This document shows positions 1 to 8,887 of a stretch of DNA of 64,000 bases, piece after piece (position 1 is the stretch's first letter; each line of letters opens with the position of its first letter). This DNA comes from Parapedobacter koreensis (GTDB taxonomy: Bacteria > Bacteroidota > Bacteroidia > Sphingobacteriales > Sphingobacteriaceae). The position numbers were made by a program, and so were the translations under genes. A model generated the notes under the pieces. The model searched no databases and had not been told where the DNA came from. It was given only the letters and a program-made list of their open reading frames with translations. Location of the stretch: assembly GCF_900109365.1 (NCBI RefSeq), contig NZ_FNZR01000001.1, positions 310,001-374,000 of the forward strand, written 5' to 3'.

Positions 1-4
1 AATA

Positions 5-37
5 GGCGAAGCAAAAGTCTTTTTCTTTTGCTTCGCC
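5..37 (-). terminator. Stem-loop downstream of tpx
   Basis: A perfect 13-bp inverted repeat (GGCGAAGCAAAAG at 5-17, CTTTTGCTTCGCC at 25-37) surrounds a 7-base loop just past the tpx stop codon. The run of T after the stem is short, so terminator function is inferred from position and stem strength. Confidence 0.55.
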
Positions 38-59
38 TTGGCTTGGCCTGAATAAAAGC

Positions 60-557
60 CTAAATAGCTGCCAAAGCCTTATCGTAGTCGGGCTCGTTAG
101 CTATTTCAGACACCTGTTCGGTATACTGCACAATGCCTTGCTCATCCACTACAATTACTGCGCGGCTCAACAATCCTGCCAATGGGCCGTCTATAATACG
201 CAATTGATAGGCATCCGAAAAATTGCTGTCTTTGTATTCTGAAAGTGTCTCCACATTGCTGATGCCTTCTGCTGCACAGAACCGTCCTTGCGCAAAAGGC
301 AAATCCTTGGAAATGCAAAGTACAATGGTATTATCAAGCCCTGCAGCTTTTTCGTTAAATGCTCGCACCGAAGCCGCACAAGTGCCGGTATCAATACTTG
401 GGAAAATGTTTAATATTACCTTTTTGCCCTGGTAGTCCGCCAGTGTCTTATCCGAAAGAGTGCCCGCTGTCAATTTGAAATCCGGAGCTTTGTTTCCTGC
501 CGCCGGAAGCGTTCCTGCAGTGTGTATTTCAGCTCCCTTGAATGTAATTGTTGCCAT
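60..557 (-). CDS. tpx: Thiol peroxidase (atypical 2-Cys peroxiredoxin)
   Basis: The 165-residue protein has the usual Tpx length and sequence. Tpx reduces hydrogen and alkyl peroxides in the cytoplasm using thioredoxin as electron donor. The peroxidatic cysteine is C60 in IDTGTCAASVR and the resolving cysteine is C94 in GRFC, the positions expected from E. coli Tpx (C61/C95). The family start MATITFKG is kept. It stands alone, divergent from the dehydrogenase at 731 and followed by a stem-loop. No regulator site was recognised. Confidence 0.95.
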   Translation of the reverse strand: MATITFKGAEIHTAGTLPAAGNKAPDFKLTAGTLSDKTLADYQGKKVILNIFPSIDTGTCAASVRAFNEKAAGLDNTIVLCISKDLPFAQGRFCAAEGISNVETLSEYKDSNFSDAYQLRIIDGPLAGLLSRAVIVVDEQGIVQYTEQVSEIANEPDYDKALAAI

Positions 558-730
558 AATTTGTCTTTTTTTGGGTTAATATTAGCAAAATATCCCTAAA
601 CCCTGAAAGGATTTATGAATTGATGATTGGCGAATGACATAAAGTTTGCCCTAACAAGCAATTCAGTATGATTACCGCATATTAAAAAAATTGTGTAATT
701 ATGCCAATCAAAGCATAATCTACATCAGAA

Positions 731-1747
731 ATGGATGCCATTGTATGCAGCAGACCCGGGGAATTACAACTTATCCAAGCAGACGTACCTCAGCCAGCGA
801 ATCACCAAGCATTGTTGAAAATCCATCAGGTAGGCATCTGTGGCACGGATCTCCATGCTTATGAAGGTACGCAGCCTTTTTTTTCTTATCCGCGGATTTT
901 GGGTCATGAGCTTGCTGCCGAGCTACTCCAGATCCCAACTGGGCATGGCTTTGCCGTGGGGGATCTCGTGACGGTAAAGCCCTATTTCCATTGTGGGAAA
1001 TGCGTGGCTTGCCGCCAGGGAAAAACCAACTGCTGTGTGCATATGCAGGTATACGGCGTACACGTAGACGGTGGCATGCGTAACCAAGTTGTATTACCAA
1101 TTAGCTCGCTCGTTGCAGGCAAAGGGCTTGACCTCGACCAGTTAACATTAGTTGAACCCTTGGCCATTGGTGCCCACGGTGTCCGGAGGGCGGGCATCCA
1201 ATCCGGCGAATACGTGTTGATTGTCGGTGCCGGGCCTATCGGAATCGGAGCCACGTTTCTTGCACACGCCGCCGGTGCACATGTCATCTTGATGGATATC
1301 AATTCGGAAAAACTTGCCCATTGCCGGGCGATGATAAGCGGGCTAACAACCATCGATGCCAAGGACGCAAACGTTGAACAGCTCCTCCGCGATTATACCC
1401 AGGGCGATATGCCTAACGTAATAATCGACTGCACGGGAAGCCAAAAGGCCATCAATCAGGCATTTCATTACCTCGCCCATGCGGGGCGATTTGTATTGAT
1501 AGGTCTTCAACAGTACCCGGTTACCTTTGGTCATCCGGAGTTTCATAAGCGCGAAGCCACATTGATGAGTAGCCGCAATGCCACGAAGGAAGACTTTGAT
1601 TATGTCATCAGGCTGTTGCAGCAGGCTATCATTCCTCCTACCGCATTCATTACACATCGGATTCCTCATGTGCAGCTTCCGATTGTTTTTGACTCCCTGT
1701 TGAATCCTACTTCAAACCTGATAAAAGCAACAGTGAATTTCACCTAA
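731..1747 (+). CDS. Zinc-dependent alcohol/polyol dehydrogenase (MDR family)
   Basis: This 338-residue medium-chain dehydrogenase resembles sorbitol, threonine and galactitol dehydrogenases. Catalytic zinc ligands are visible as C37 (GICGTD) and H59-E60 (GHE). The structural zinc site is C88, C91, C94 and C102. The NAD(P)-binding motif GAGPIGIG lies near residue 168. It oxidises an alcohol or sugar alcohol with a nicotinamide cofactor in the cytoplasm. The substrate cannot be told from sequence, and no sugar-catabolic neighbours help. Monocistronic, divergent from tpx. Confidence 0.85.
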   Translation: MDAIVCSRPGELQLIQADVPQPANHQALLKIHQVGICGTDLHAYEGTQPFFSYPRILGHELAAELLQIPTGHGFAVGDLVTVKPYFHCGKCVACRQGKTNCCVHMQVYGVHVDGGMRNQVVLPISSLVAGKGLDLDQLTLVEPLAIGAHGVRRAGIQSGEYVLIVGAGPIGIGATFLAHAAGAHVILMDINSEKLAHCRAMISGLTTIDAKDANVEQLLRDYTQGDMPNVIIDCTGSQKAINQAFHYLAHAGRFVLIGLQQYPVTFGHPEFHKREATLMSSRNATKEDFDYVIRLLQQAIIPPTAFITHRIPHVQLPIVFDSLLNPTSNLIKATVNFT

Positions 1748-1777
1748 CGCAAAAGCGCGGGTGGTTCTTTTTAGCGT

Positions 1778-3919
1778 TTAAAGACTACTGTTATTTTTCT
1801 TCGTCAATGCTACATAATCGGCCATCACCGCCAAACTTTCCTCTTGAATGAAATCAAGCCCCTCGTCTAAGTTGGTTGTAGCTCCACCGCCTGGAAGGTT
1901 AATCTTCATCTGTTGGAGTGCGTCTGTCCTACTTTTATTCTTTAAGCGTCCCTCTTCACGCTCTTTTTTCAACTGATCTTCCTGAAGCGTAACACTCGTT
2001 TCCGTTTCCTGTTTCTGCATCAAATCGATATCTTCCAATAAAAATTTATACGCTGGTGAACCGTCCATACGTGATTGGTGCTTGGCAGTAAGTTGCGTAA
2101 TTGCCGTATTTAAATTACCAACTGGAGCAAAATCAGCAGCATTGATCTGATCCCAAGGCAAGGCAGATGGTTCTGAGCTCTCTCCATACTTCTCCGCAGA
2201 ATACAACGAAGGGAAATTTATATCCGGTTCGACGCCTTTATGCTGCGTGCTACTGCCTGTAATCCGATAAAACTTGGCCAATGTAATGTTAATCTGGCCA
2301 AACTGGGGCACACCTGTTGGAAGGCTTTCCCCATCATCTGCCTGCGCTTTCAGCAACAGGCGGTCGGTCGGGCTGATTACCCGGCTCATATCAATAGCCG
2401 ACTGTACGGTGCCTTTGCCATAAGATTGGGAGCCCAAAATAATACCCCGGCCATAGTCCTGTATAGCCGCAGCAAAAATCTCTGAAGCAGAAGCACTGAA
2501 CCGGTTGATGATGACACCTAAGGGGCCATCCCATGCCACGCCGTCTTCCCTGTCGCTATTTACCTCTACTTGGTTGCGTGTGTCACGCACTTGCACAACA
2601 GGCCCTTTATCGATGAACAAACCTGTCAATTCAATGGATTCCTGCAAAGACCCGCCACCGTTGAAGCGCAAATCCATGACTACGGCATCCACTTTTTCCT
2701 GTTTTAGGGTGTCAAGCAACAGCCGGACATCCCTCGTCGTGCTTTTATAATTGGGATCGTTCCGGCGGTAGGCGTCAAAATCGATATAAAATTTCGGCAA
2801 ACTGATAATACCTACCCGGTACGTTTTTCCATCATCTCCTACCACTTCTTTGATTTCACGTTTGGCCGACTCGTCCTCAATCACCACGCGATCCCGTGTA
2901 AGCGATACGATCTTGGGCTCTGTAGTGAGCTCTTGCCCTGCGGGAACGACTTTCAAGCGCACAACAGTACCCTTTGGCCCTTTAATTTTAGCAACCGCGT
3001 GATCTAATTTCCAGCCAATAATATCCTCAAACTCGCCATCTTCACCTTGGGCAACACCAATAATCCGGTCGTCAATCTGAAGTGCTTTTTCTTTATATAC
3101 CGGGCCGCCAACAATGACATCAGCCACCTTTATCACCTCATTTTCCGAGGTAAGCCGTGCTCCGATACCTTCGAACGTATTGGCCATCTCTTCATTAAAC
3201 CGCTGGGCGAAAAACGGATTGAAATAACTGGTATGGGGGTCGATGGCATTCGTCAGCGCGCTCATGATAATTTGAAAAGCCTCGTTATTATCGGTCTTTT
3301 TAGCCATCGAAACCAAATTTTTATAGCGGTTTGTCAGCGTCTCCTTTTGCTTTACCACCGCAGAGTCGCTTCCATTCCCACTGAGCCGAAGATTAAGCAA
3401 ATCATATTTCACACGCTTACGCCACTGGTCATTTGCCTCGGCTTCGGAGGCAAACCAGCCTTCATGTTCCCGATTATAGACATATCGCTCATCTACCGAA
3501 AAGTCATGCGATGCATCTACCTGGGTCAAGGCATAGTCAAGCCGTTCGAGGTACCGCTTCATGTACACATTGAAAATTTGATAAGCCGCACTGAGGTCGC
3601 CATCACGAAAATCTTGGCCCAATGTATTCCGATATTGTTCAAACTCGTCTATATCGGCCTGCATGAGGTAATTCTTGCCTTGATCCATCGCTTCGATCAG
3701 ATTATCAAAGATAATGGACGAGATGGAATCATTAAAGGGCACCTTCTTGTAACTTACTGATTCAAATAATCCGACGACATCTTTGGCAATCACCGCATGC
3801 TGGGCGGTAGGTTTCAAGGCACCGGTCTCTGCTTCCAAATTGACACGCGGCTTAGATCCGCATGCCGCAATGGCCACCACAAACAACGCAAAAAATACTT
3901 TCTTCAACATATTCTCCAT
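1778..3919 (-). CDS. prc: Carboxy-terminal (tail-specific) protease, S41 family lipoprotein
   Basis: The frame is open from 4012, but the start is placed at ATG 3919 (713 aa; ATG 3910 is also possible) because a lipoprotein signal peptide follows at once, ending in the lipobox VAIAAC. After an alpha-helical N-terminal half come a PDZ domain (about residues 240-330) and the S41 protease domain. Comparison with E. coli Prc gives Ser477 in FSASASE and Lys502 in YGKGTVQ as the Ser/Lys dyad. Length and order match Prc/Tsp proteases, which cleave envelope proteins from their C-termini. The upstream leader contains a 15-bp tandem duplication. Confidence 0.9.
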   Translation of the reverse strand: MENMLKKVFFALFVVAIAACGSKPRVNLEAETGALKPTAQHAVIAKDVVGLFESVSYKKVPFNDSISSIIFDNLIEAMDQGKNYLMQADIDEFEQYRNTLGQDFRDGDLSAAYQIFNVYMKRYLERLDYALTQVDASHDFSVDERYVYNREHEGWFASEAEANDQWRKRVKYDLLNLRLSGNGSDSAVVKQKETLTNRYKNLVSMAKKTDNNEAFQIIMSALTNAIDPHTSYFNPFFAQRFNEEMANTFEGIGARLTSENEVIKVADVIVGGPVYKEKALQIDDRIIGVAQGEDGEFEDIIGWKLDHAVAKIKGPKGTVVRLKVVPAGQELTTEPKIVSLTRDRVVIEDESAKREIKEVVGDDGKTYRVGIISLPKFYIDFDAYRRNDPNYKSTTRDVRLLLDTLKQEKVDAVVMDLRFNGGGSLQESIELTGLFIDKGPVVQVRDTRNQVEVNSDREDGVAWDGPLGVIINRFSASASEIFAAAIQDYGRGIILGSQSYGKGTVQSAIDMSRVISPTDRLLLKAQADDGESLPTGVPQFGQINITLAKFYRITGSSTQHKGVEPDINFPSLYSAEKYGESSEPSALPWDQINAADFAPVGNLNTAITQLTAKHQSRMDGSPAYKFLLEDIDLMQKQETETSVTLQEDQLKKEREEGRLKNKSRTDALQQMKINLPGGGATTNLDEGLDFIQEESLAVMADYVALTKKNNSSL

Positions 3920-3949
3920 ACTTCTATAATATCCACTTCTATAATATCC
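3920..3949. repeat. Perfect 15-bp tandem duplication in the prc leader
   Basis: ACTTCTATAATATCC occurs at 3920-3934 and again at 3935-3949, ending directly against the chosen prc start codon. Both copies keep the upstream frame open, which explains why the frame extends to 4012. The unit lies in the leader and could change spacing of the translation start or promoter. Confidence 0.85.
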
Positions 3950-4087
3950 CTTTATCCTGATTGTGATAAGCCCACAACCACTGCTTTCATTTGAGCCGCT
4001 AAATTTACTCAAAAAACCACTAATCTTTATTACGTAATTGCAATAGGATTTGTTTGACCCCTATTTGTTACAAAAACTGCGCCAGGC

Positions 4088-5230
4088 TCAATTATCGACA
4101 AGCCCTCCTTCTCCCCTAAACAGCATGTTTTTGAGCATATCATACCGATTAAGGGCCAGGGCTGCCCCGCTGTAGTCACCTGCTTGGTGATATAAATTAC
4201 CCAATGCGTCTTGGATAGCTAGTTGCATGCCCATTATGTGATCTTTTCTTGCCAAATCATCGGCTATCTTGTACTCTTCAATGGCCACCCGGGGATTGCC
4301 TGAATTTTTCTTTGTCTCGGCAAGATTGAAGATAATTTCGGGCAATTGTTCGGCGATCCCATCCCTATCAACAATGGATTTGGCTTGTACCAAGAACCAC
4401 TGCGCCTCGGGGTATTTGTGTTGCAGAGTATAGATATCCGCCAGCGTGCGGTATGCGGAAGCCCGTCCAGCCTCATTTCTTGCCCGGCGAAACAAAGGCA
4501 CTACCTTACGGATGATATCCTGCTCGGCTTCAGACGAAAAACCCCGCTTGGCCTTTATCAATGCCAATTCCATCATCGCCTGGGCTTGGCGACTGTTGTT
4601 ACGTGTTTTTACTGCGCGATCATACAATTGTTGATAAAGCACAAAAGCCTTATCCAATTGCGCTAACGATTCATAGGTCACGGCCAAGTTATGCACGACA
4701 ATCTCCCAATCACCCATACTACCCTGCTCTTCTTTTGCTTTCATTGCCTTTTCAAAAAATTCGATAGCCAAGTCAACTGCACCCGCAGCGATATATTCCA
4801 TAGCCAAGCGATTTTCAATATCTGCAAGTAAGCCGACATTCTCATACTGAGCAGCTTGATCAGCCTCCAACAACAATTTGCCTTCTATACTCGCCGTTTG
4901 GGTGTCAGTAAGGGGCATGTATTTTTTGGCTGATATACTGCCATTACCGGTCATCTCCAGCCGGTGATAATATTTCATTCGGCTTACATACTCCACGACC
5001 ACGGCAGAATCAATTTCTTTTTCGGCATACCGATCGTCCAGCAACTCTTCAGCCGTCTTTGGGGGCGGAAGAACATATACCTTTGGCCCGATACCTGCGA
5101 ATGTGCTGTCGTATTTGACAATATGGCCGGAGAAGTCAATCTGTTGCTGGGCAATAACGCCGGAAGGAATGCTCCATAAGCAGAAGCACAAGTACGCTGC
5201 ATACCTCAGCAGCTCCTGTTTTACTTTCAT
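4088..5230 (-). CDS. Secreted tetratricopeptide-repeat protein
   Basis: The frame opens at 5290, but ATG 5230 begins a signal peptide (MKVKQELLRYAAY, hydrophobic core, cleavage near IAQQQ), giving 380 residues. The middle and C-terminal parts are helical TPR-like repeats with recurring A-x3-Y/F-x2-A patterns such as VDLAIEFFEKAMKAKEEQG and PEAQWFLVQAKS. Such proteins are scaffolds in the envelope; no enzymatic motif is visible. It lies 76 bp upstream of the prc frame on the same strand, so the two could be cotranscribed. Function is unknown. Confidence 0.75.
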   Translation of the reverse strand: MKVKQELLRYAAYLCFCLWSIPSGVIAQQQIDFSGHIVKYDSTFAGIGPKVYVLPPPKTAEELLDDRYAEKEIDSAVVVEYVSRMKYYHRLEMTGNGSISAKKYMPLTDTQTASIEGKLLLEADQAAQYENVGLLADIENRLAMEYIAAGAVDLAIEFFEKAMKAKEEQGSMGDWEIVVHNLAVTYESLAQLDKAFVLYQQLYDRAVKTRNNSRQAQAMMELALIKAKRGFSSEAEQDIIRKVVPLFRRARNEAGRASAYRTLADIYTLQHKYPEAQWFLVQAKSIVDRDGIAEQLPEIIFNLAETKKNSGNPRVAIEEYKIADDLARKDHIMGMQLAIQDALGNLYHQAGDYSGAALALNRYDMLKNMLFRGEGGLVDN

Positions 5231-5376
5231 ATCATTGTCCAATCCGCCACTAAGATACAAAAATTGTTTTTTACTTTTTTCATGTTCCACGATCCTGTTA
5301 CTTTCCTGCCAACCAAAAACAAGTACCTGACAGCGGATGAACCATCAGCAATTCGTGTTTTATATACTGTTTTTAA

Positions 5377-5408
5377 TTTGCATGTAAAGGTCTATTTTGC
5401 TAAGTTTG
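5377..5408 (+). promoter_or_regulatory. Bacteroidetes-type promoter ahead of rarA
   Basis: TTTG at 5377-5380 and TAAGTTTG at 5401-5408 are separated by 20 bases, matching the Bacteroidota sigma consensus (TTTG, about 19-20 bases, TAnnTTTG). The predicted transcription start falls about at the ATG (5418), so the mRNA would have almost no leader. Confidence 0.55.
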
Positions 5409-5417
5409 CTAAAAAAT

Positions 5418-6698
5418 ATGGCAACACGGATTCCTTTAGCAGAACGCATGCGTCCCACCTCCATCGACGACTACGTAGGGCAACGTCATATCATTGGCGA
5501 AGGGGCCGTACTGCGAAATGCCATCCATCAAAACAACATACCCTCCATGATCTTGTGGGGGCCACCCGGTGTGGGGAAGACCACGCTCGCCTATATTATT
5601 TCCAAGCAATTGAACAGGCCATTTTTCAGCCTGAGCGCTATTAATTCGGGGGTAAAGGATGTCCGTGAAGTCATTGATAAAGCCGAACAACTTCGCAATT
5701 TTCAGCAGGAACAACCCATCCTGTTCATTGATGAAATCCACCGTTTCTCCAAGTCCCAGCAAGATTCACTTCTGGGTGCCGTGGAAAGGGGCGTAGTCAC
5801 GCTGATCGGTGCCACAACCGAGAATCCCTCCTTTGAGGTCATCTCTGCATTGCTTTCCCGCTGCCAGGTATACGTACTGGAGCACCTGACGGAAGAAGAG
5901 CTCGTTAGTATCATCGACAAAGCACTGAAAGCAGACGAATACCTAAGCAAACAACACGTCACGGTAAAAGAACATGAAGCACTACTCCGGCTTTCCGGCG
6001 GCGATGCCCGCAAACTGTTAAACGTGCTGGAATTGGTCATCAATGCCGCAGGCGGAAAACCACTTGAAATCACCAACGAATTTGTGCTCCATCAGGTCCA
6101 GCAGCACATGGCCATTTACGATAAGGCGGGTGAACAGCATTACGACATCATATCGGCATTCATCAAATCCATACGCGGCAGCGATCCTAATGCTGCCGTC
6201 TATTGGCTCGCGCGGATGATTGAAGGCGGGGAAGATCCGCTATTCATTGCCCGCCGGCTGCTCATTCTTGCATCAGAAGATATCGGCAATGCCAACCCCA
6301 ATGCATTGTTGCTGGCCAATAATTGCTTTCAAGCCGTCAATGTCATTGGCTGGCCCGAGGCACGTATCATCCTTTCGCAAACGGTCACTTACCTTGCTTC
6401 ATCCGCAAAAAGCAATGCTGCTTATGAAGCCATCAACAAAGCCCAAGCCTTGGTCAAACAAACTGGCGATTTGTCCGTTCCGTTGCATATCCGTAATGCG
6501 CCTACTAAGCTGATGAAGCAGCTGAATTACGGCAAAGACTATCAATATGCCCATGCTTACGAAGGAAATTTTGTGGAGCAGGAATTTATGCCAGAAGGCT
6601 TGAATGGCATCAAACTCTATGATCCCGGCAGGAATCCCGCAGAAGAGAAAATGCGGGAAAAATTGCGGCAAAACTGGAAAGGCAAATACGGATACTAA
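5418..6698 (+). CDS. rarA: Replication-associated recombination protein A (AAA+ ATPase)
   Basis: This 426-residue AAA+ protein (RarA/MgsA/WRNIP1 family) acts at stalled replication forks. Walker A GPPGVGKT is at residues 48-55, Walker [10 protein letters not shown] near 102-110, and the sensor region GATTENPSF follows. The C-terminal half holds the helical tetramerisation domain of the family. The start at 5418 keeps the conserved N-terminus [13 protein letters not shown]; an in-frame ATG seven codons upstream is less likely because the promoter lies over it. It overlaps the convergent gluQ stop by 4 bp. Confidence 0.93.
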   Translation: MATRIPLAERMRPTSIDDYVGQRHIIGEGAVLRNAIHQNNIPSMILWGPPGVGKTTLAYIISKQLNRPFFSLSAINSGVKDVREVIDKAEQLRNFQQEQPILFIDEIHRFSKSQQDSLLGAVERGVVTLIGATTENPSFEVISALLSRCQVYVLEHLTEEELVSIIDKALKADEYLSKQHVTVKEHEALLRLSGGDARKLLNVLELVINAAGGKPLEITNEFVLHQVQQHMAIYDKAGEQHYDIISAFIKSIRGSDPNAAVYWLARMIEGGEDPLFIARRLLILASEDIGNANPNALLLANNCFQAVNVIGWPEARIILSQTVTYLASSAKSNAAYEAINKAQALVKQTGDLSVPLHIRNAPTKLMKQLNYGKDYQYAHAYEGNFVEQEFMPEGLNGIKLYDPGRNPAEEKMREKLRQNWKGKYGY

Positions 6699-7531
6699 CG
6701 GCATGCTTCCTCCTTTAAATCCTTCCAATGGGTGATCGGGTATGCCAATCCAAGCATCTTTCCCATCAGGGCATAGATATCCCTCCGGTGCTTTCCCTGT
6801 GTGCGGAGGTATTGGATGGAAGTAGCCCCGGCCGATTTTGACAATTTTTCATTGGCATCGGCTTTCAGCAAAGCATGGTGGTAACAGGTAGCGGCCAAGA
6901 AGGATCCATAGCCTAACAGCTCGGCCAGGTAACGCTGGGCCAAGGTGGACTCCCACAAATCCGCACCCCTTACGACCAAATCAACGCCATAATATACATC
7001 ATCCACAAGGGAGGCCAGTTGATACGCTGGGATTCCATCCTTCTTGCGAACGACGAAATAGTCCATCGTTGGCGGAAGCGTGCCCACAGGGGTAAGCATA
7101 CGCCAGTTGTATCCCAACGCCTCCAAGGATAGTCCTTTATCCTTGCATTTCCCCTTATAAATACCTTGTGGGTGCTCCTGAAGTAACGCGGAACGCGAAC
7201 ATTCACAAGCAAACACTGCCCCCTTTTCCCGCAAGGCGCTCAAAGCGTCTTGGTATAATGCCATCCGATGTACTTGCGAATAAACCGTCTGATAGTCATG
7301 GTAATTCTTAGGCCCTTCGTCCCATGGGAGTTCCAAAAAATCCAATGTGTCGAAGATGTCTTCTACGTATTCTCGTTTTACCCGCTCTTTGTCCAAATCA
7401 TCGATGCGTAGGAGAATCCGTGCACCGTGCCGCCTCGCGAGCATAGCCGTCATCGCAAAAGAAAATACGTTGCCCAAGTGCAGGTAGCCGCTGGGTGTGG
7501 GCGCAATACGGGTTCGAACGAATTGTTGCAT
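6695..7531 (-). CDS. gluQ: Glutamyl-Q tRNA(Asp) synthetase
   Basis: The protein (278 aa from ATG 7531; the frame is open to 7606) is a short glutamyl-tRNA synthetase lacking the anticodon-binding domain. That matches GluQ-RS, which attaches glutamate to queuosine in tRNA-Asp. The HIGH-type signature is HLGN at residues 18-21 and the KMSKS-type motif is KLSKS. Cysteines in FACECSR and YKGKCK match the family's zinc site. The start at 7531 gives the conserved RTRIAPTPSGYLHLG beginning. Confidence 0.9.
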   Translation of the reverse strand: MQQFVRTRIAPTPSGYLHLGNVFSFAMTAMLARRHGARILLRIDDLDKERVKREYVEDIFDTLDFLELPWDEGPKNYHDYQTVYSQVHRMALYQDALSALREKGAVFACECSRSALLQEHPQGIYKGKCKDKGLSLEALGYNWRMLTPVGTLPPTMDYFVVRKKDGIPAYQLASLVDDVYYGVDLVVRGADLWESTLAQRYLAELLGYGSFLAATCYHHALLKADANEKLSKSAGATSIQYLRTQGKHRRDIYALMGKMLGLAYPITHWKDLKEEACR

Positions 7532-7873
7532 GCTAAACGTCAAAGTTAGTGATTTTACAAGGCAAACTGCACGGTTTTGAAACACCGATTGTCCGTTTCC
7601 GAACATCGACGAAAATCAATAAAAACATATTCTATTGATTTACTGATGGTTAAAATTTAGGCACGTTCTTTATATTTTTTGGCATGAGCGTGCAACGTTT
7701 TTGAGTCCATCGCGTCCTTAGTACGACTGGAACGATTGAGCAGCAGGTGCGTCCCAATAAACGGAAAAATGGATTACTTAAAATATTATGTGTGTTTGTG
7801 AATCACTGGATAGCTGGTAGCGCTCCCCGCGACTAACCAGCTCCCAGCTGATTCGTACTAAAAAAATCAAAAA
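7532..7873 (+). other. Intergenic region before the DUF4097 gene
   Basis: This 342-base gap holds no convincing protein gene. It contains a possible ECF-sigma promoter (7692-7716), a ten-codon reading frame MDYLKYYVCL starting at 7769, and a stem (AGCTGGT at 7812-7818 with ACCAGCT at 7836-7842) about 30 bases before the downstream start. If the promoter is real, the last two lie in a 150-base leader. Confidence 0.4.
7692..7716 (+). promoter_or_regulatory. Possible ECF-sigma type promoter
   Basis: GCAACGTTTTT (7692-7702) and CGTC (7713-7716) give AAC and CGTC elements 16 bases apart, the usual ECF promoter layout. The downstream gene encodes a DUF4097 protein, a family often found with ECF sigma/anti-sigma systems. 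No sigma factor gene lies nearby. Confidence 0.35.
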
Positions 7874-8851
7874 ATGTATAAACGTTCACTTACTTTAGGA
7901 TTTTTTATCCTGCTACTGACCAATAGCTGGGCACAACAGGATCAAGTGCTGTTTACCACAGAGAAATTTCCGGCCAACAGCATCAGGCAGGTAGATGTAG
8001 TGACAGGAGGCGGCCAAATCACCATCAGTGGGAGCGCCACGAACGAGGCTTCCGTAGAGGTGTTCCTCCGTGCCAATAACCGCGCCGGTGAGCGCTCGCC
8101 GGAAGAACTCACCGCGCGGTTCAAAAAAGAATACGATTTTGAACTTGCTGTACAAAACGGCACACTCAAGGCGTACGCCAAGCGCAAAAACGGTTTAAGG
8201 GGAAATCAATCCTTATCGGTATCCTTCAATATCGTGGTGCCCGAGAAGGCAGACACCAAGCTCCATACCGGCGGTGGTTCCATCAAACTCGAACGGTTAG
8301 CAGGCACACAATCATTCAAGACCGGAGGCGGGAGCCTTCAGTTTAGCGGCATCAAGGGCATCATTGATGGCGAGACCGGCGGGGGCAGCATCGCCGCTAC
8401 AGATTGTGAAGGCACGCTTAAAATCGTCACTGGTGGCGGCTCGTTCGATCTCGAGAATCTTTCCGGCACCATCGACATCCGTACCGGCGGTGGTTCCATT
8501 AAAGGCACCCAACTCGCCGGAACATTAACTTCCAATACCGGTGGCGGCAGTATCCAATTAACGGATTTGGCCTGCGAACTGGATGTCAATACCGGAGGAG
8601 GCAGCATCTCGGCATCGCTGGTGAAGACGTCCGGCCCCATTAGCCTCAAAACCGGTGCCGGCAGCATCAATGTGGAGCTCCCCACAAATGGTGGTTATGA
8701 TGTCGATTTGCGTGGCAGTCGTGTGAATACAAAAAACCTTCGTAATTTTTCAGGAAGCCAGAAAAAAGATGAATTAAGGGGACAAGTGAATGGAGGAGGC
8801 GTGGCACTGACAGCCAGCACGGGCAGTGGTTCGGTGAATGTATCGTTTTAG
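7874..8851 (+). CDS. Secreted DUF4097-type beta-repeat protein
   Basis: The 325-residue protein starts with a signal peptide (MYKRSLTLGFFILLLTNSWAQ). From about residue 130 it carries six or more repeats of roughly 19 residues with the signature TGGGSI/TGGGSL, as expected for a stacked beta-solenoid of the DUF4097/head-GIN type. It is probably exported to the periplasm or surface. No enzymatic residues are evident. It is monocistronic and convergent with the esterase at 8888. The family is linked to envelope stress functions in other genomes, but the role here is unknown. Confidence 0.8.
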   Translation: MYKRSLTLGFFILLLTNSWAQQDQVLFTTEKFPANSIRQVDVVTGGGQITISGSATNEASVEVFLRANNRAGERSPEELTARFKKEYDFELAVQNGTLKAYAKRKNGLRGNQSLSVSFNIVVPEKADTKLHTGGGSIKLERLAGTQSFKTGGGSLQFSGIKGIIDGETGGGSIAATDCEGTLKIVTGGGSFDLENLSGTIDIRTGGGSIKGTQLAGTLTSNTGGGSIQLTDLACELDVNTGGGSISASLVKTSGPISLKTGAGSINVELPTNGGYDVDLRGSRVNTKNLRNFSGSQKKDELRGQVNGGGVALTASTGSGSVNVSF

Positions 8852-8887
8852 GTTACTTTGCGCCGGTCTGCAATGGTGGGGCGGCGG

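Noticed and set aside
3047-3760. Open frame of 237 codons on the plus strand inside prc
   Set aside because: It is antisense to a well-conserved protease domain, has no recognisable features and no start signals.
8270-8650. Regularly spaced GGCGG/GGAGG repeats that look like a repeat array
   Set aside because: They encode the TGGGS repeats of the DUF4097-type protein; the spacers are coding, not CRISPR.
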